From: Cristatella mucedo
Taxonomy: Eukaryota > Bryozoa > Phylactolaemata > Cristatellidae
DNA length: 32,000 nucleotides
Assembly: GCA_009760855.2 (NCBI GenBank)
Contig: WPIO01000010.1
Span: 1,288,001-1,320,000 of the forward strand
Direction: 5' to 3'
A program made the position numbers and the translations under genes. The notes under the pieces are model-generated. The model was not told where the DNA came from, made no database searches, and was given only the letters and a program-made list of their open reading frames with translations. Positions 29,126 through 32,000 of this stretch are shown piece after piece; within the stretch, counting starts at the first letter, position 1, and each line of letters begins with the position of its first letter.

Positions 29126-29689
29126 AGCAGCAGGTCTTCTGATAATGATGTATTAATGTTTTCTAACCGCAGATCTGATGGCTGACCAACAAGGAATTCA
29201 ACCATGAACTACTTTCATCATTAAGACTTCTAAACTTAGATCCTGAAACGTAGAAATGCTTAATCGGTTAGATTATTACGATATCTCGTGAGAAGATTAA
29301 CCGATGATACAAAATTATAGTTCGCCATAGGATAACTCGAAATCTACGGATCAGACTGTATAAAAAGTCATCTGACGTGATGCTTAGGAATTTTAAGGTC
29401 ATGTATGGCTGGAGCTGTGCTCATTTAGCCAAGCCGTAGCTTTGGAATACGCAGCTCCAAGTCTTGAACGCTCGTAGGCTTAGCAAGGGATGGGCAGGGG
29501 GCAGACGTCCCAACCGGCGTCAAGGCCAAGAGGGCGCCAAAAGCAAAATGGATTGAGCACATTTCTTCTGAACCTTTTAGTGCGAGAATGCCAATCTTGA
29601 TTTCAAGAAAGAACATGCTTCAATGAACTCGACTATTACTGGCTGAACTATTTAAGTTTGTTTACAGACTTAGACCAAGCTTGTAGCTC
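29126..29689. other. No feature recognised
   Basis: AT-rich sequence between the LINE tail and the CpG-rich block. It might contain the 5' part of the hAT relic, but I see no motif to support this. Confidence 0.4.
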
Positions 29690-29915
29690 GACGCTCTGGC
29701 GGCACACACGCAACGACACGGAAACGCCGAGGAGGCTTCAACGACCGCGTAGTCGGCTGGCGATCGTAGTGAAACAAGCACACGTCCGCGTTCCAACTGC
29801 TCTTCACGTTCGCTCACCTTATCCTGCCTGCCACAGGTGGCTGCGTCGTCGCGTTAAGGGCGTTAAGCGCGGCCTGCCAGGCCGCGTCAAGGAGAAGCCA
29901 GCGTGCCGCGGCTGA
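29690..29915. other. Small CpG-rich block
   Basis: Dense in CpG (for example 'cgcaacgacacggaaacgccg' -like sequence from 29709) within AT-rich flanks. It includes a perfect inverted repeat, CGCGGCCT (29868-29875) / AGGCCGCG (29879-29886), with a three-base loop. An open frame on the plus strand (29658-29915) is Arg/Pro-rich and unrecognised. It could be an unlinked promoter, a first exon, or foreign to the surrounding element. Confidence 0.4.
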
Positions 29916-29934
29916 GAACCGACACACTATTAGA

Positions 29935-31262
29935 GCGCACAAGCCAGACCCTACAGGTTGAGCTACAACAATGCAACAGTCATGTCTGGCCATTTTCAGG
30001 TGTCCAGAAGAGAATACTGCCGAGAAATGAGAAGTAAATTTTTGTAAACTGTGATAACCACAGCTTGAACCTAAATGGAGTTCATGCTGCAAGTCTAAAT
30101 TCTGTCGTCATTAAATTTTTGGAACAATAGAGAGCACCTACTTATTATTTTCAATATCAACTCTGAGGTGGGAAGAATTGAAGACAGTCTTAGCCATCAC
30201 TGTCAAACGTGACTCTGCAACGAGGTAGTGTGCAAAAGTGGAGGCTGTGAAAGCTATCAATGATGGGTAGAACAGCATTGTCAGCTTTTGAAGCAACTGT
30301 CTGACGACACAAGTGGAACACTTTGAACAAGAAGTGAAGCTGGCAGTCTCCTATATTGCATTTTGAACCTAAATTATTGGCTCCGTTGCCATTTTGGTAC
30401 ACCATCTTAAGGACAATTGGCCGCGTTATAAAAAACTGCAGGATCCAAAGATGAACTTCATGGACGCGTCTTGTGACCTCCATTCTCTTGAGATTGAGTT
30501 GTGGAGATTTTGAGGAGACCTGTGCCAAGAATCACTACTAGATGCCAAATTGAGATGAAATTTGTGGGGAGCTTCAGGTGAACGAAGAATGCACCGAAGG
30601 ACACGTATGCCTAGAGAACTCTTTCAAGATCTTGGTTTTTCAGCACATGAAGATATTTCAAGAATAGCGACGGACAGCATAAACTATCTCCGACAACAAA
30701 TTATGATTACTTATAAATTATGATTATTTAAATTATTTATAAATTATATTATTTACAAATTGTGATTATTAATTATGATTATTATGATACATGTGATTAT
30801 ATAAATTATGACGGTTTTTCGCGGCTCACAGATCACAGATGTCAAATTTGGTTCCTTTTTGGAAGTTCGGAAGACTCTTTTGAAGACGCTTAACCCGACC
30901 AAACTCCGCCAGCAATCTCAAAATCTTTCAGGCTTCCATCGTTCAAACGTCGATGTAACAAAGGGTAACAACAAAATGTGTGACTGTAAAATGCTGTTTT
31001 CCAAACGTCGCGACTCGGCAATAGAGACACAACTGGAACTCATGTCTTTCGTTATCAGTTATGAAGAGGATGTGTTTCCAAATTTGACATTCGCCTTGCA
31101 AGTTCTCCTTACCAGCTTCATCAGCTGCCAGTTGTGAGCGCTCCATTAAGCAAGCTGAAGATAATCCTGTTTTAGCTGGCAGCATTGATGGGGCAAGATC
31201 GACTCTCTGATTTGGCCGTATTAAGCATAGACACAAAAACGCTGGCCAATCTGGACTTCTAA
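29935..31262 (+). pseudogene. hAT transposase relic, ZMYM1-like type
   Basis: In order on the plus strand, in shifting frames: SYNNATVMSGHF (29961), FVNCDNHSLNLNGVHAA (30041), FGTIESTYLLFSISTLRWEE (30118), then ATR-stop-CAKVEAVKAINDG (30217-30267), where a TRW motif is expected, and near the end VFPNLTFALQVLL (31072), SCERS / SKLKII in two frames (about 31127-31165), and MGQDRLSDLAVLSID (31188-31232). These match the RNase H-like fold and the C-terminal dimerisation segment of hAT proteins of the zinc finger MYM-type 1-like group. Two family tryptophans read TAG (30226-30228, 30268-30270). An AT-rich expansion lies at 30700-30800. The product cannot be functional. Element ends were not found. 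Confidence 0.88.
30695..30808. repeat. AT-rich low-complexity block in the hAT relic
   Basis: About 110 bases built from permutations of 'ttataaattatgattattt', with internal near-repeats. It separates the central from the C-terminal hAT segment and probably arose by slippage after the element decayed. Confidence 0.85.
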
Positions 31263-32000
31263 ATCATTAGAGACTAGTTTGCCAAGTTCAAGGCCAGAAA
31301 ATTAACGTAAGTTGAAGCTGCGATAGCTACCTTTTAGCTGCAATACAGCTAGTATTTTTACTACAGATAGTATAACTTTGTTGACTCAATATGCCTACAA
31401 GTGTTTTTTTTTACATTTTTCTTCTGAGGTGAAACTATTTTCCAGCAATTTTTGCCAATGTGGGGGGATGCCATTTGTAGCTTTGTCCCCGGGCACCGAA
31501 AGGTCTCACTGCGACTCTATCATCGCTATGAAATTGTTATTAAGGTATGGGCGTTGTTGATTATTATAGAAATCTGCACTCTATTCTGCACTCATGAGTG
31601 CACAGGCACTGTTTCTATGACTCGTCAAGTGTGCTTCTAGGAGCTAGCTTCAATAGTATCCGGCATGCATTTGCCAAGGCTAGTACGCGTAGGGCATTGC
31701 CTTTTTGGTGAATGACCTTGGCTCTAGTGCCTTTAGCAGGTTCTCCTCATTTTTCGTCCATATCATTTCTGAGACTTTTGAATTCACATCGCTGGGTGCC
31801 GCTTTGCTTGTCTCTTAGCATTTAAATATATTGTCAAACGTTGCATGTGAAACCTGTATTTAGAAATCAGTTTGATTAAGGCATACATTTCTTGCAATAC
31901 TACCCCCCCTTTACCAGCGTGGCTTTTTTCCGTCGATAAGCTACCACCGAACACGTGCCAAATTAGAACCGACTGCGCTCAATAATTTATAATTACTTAT
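31263..32000. other. No feature recognised
   Basis: Sequence downstream of the hAT dimerisation segment. It may hold the element's 3' terminal repeat, but I could not pair it with a 5' end. Short open frames have no recognisable similarity. Confidence 0.4.

Overview
The window looks like nuclear DNA from a non-vertebrate animal. It holds a spliced TBC1D16-type Rab GTPase-activating gene with 0.1-7 kb introns, many 5'-truncated LINE copies of the L2/CR1 style ending in (ATT)n, tRNA-derived SINEs, and a decayed hAT transposon of the ZMYM1-like type. Ribosome binding sites, operons and CRISPR arrays are absent. The phylum cannot be fixed from the sequence alone.

Layout. 1-1377: upstream region with a diverged 164-bp-spaced duplication (561-649 / 725-811) and a possible 5'-UTR intron. 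1378-2607 (+): an uninterrupted coding frame for a 409-residue PLP enzyme of the cystathionine gamma-lyase / methionine gamma-lyase family. All three positions that confine human cystathionine gamma-lyase to its substrate carry aliphatic residues here. A poly(A) signal lies at 2917. 2923-6070: intergenic, with one LINE tail. 6071-24791 (-): TBC1D16-like gene, ten coding exons whose splice phases all agree and which join to 770 codons plus stop. Both catalytic fingers of the TBC domain (R512, Q549) are present, and intron 4 appears to be a GC-AG intron. The two genes are convergent.

The TBC1D16 introns are filled with fragments of one LINE family in both orientations, with SINEs that share the LINE 3' stem-loop, and with GA-rich simple sequence. 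24800-27970: no gene recognised. 27975-29125 (+): the best LINE copy, covering the end of the reverse transcriptase domain and the ORF end, 3' UTR and (ATT)n tail. 29690-29915: a small CpG-rich block with a perfect hairpin. 29935-31262 (+): hAT transposase relic with frameshifts and stops. 31263-32000: nothing recognised.

The two host genes have unrelated jobs (sulfur amino-acid metabolism; Rab control of membrane traffic) and show no sign of functional linkage. The most coherent 'system' here is the LINE/SINE partnership: autonomous-type LINE remnants and at least two tRNA-headed SINEs end in the same foldable 3' tail.
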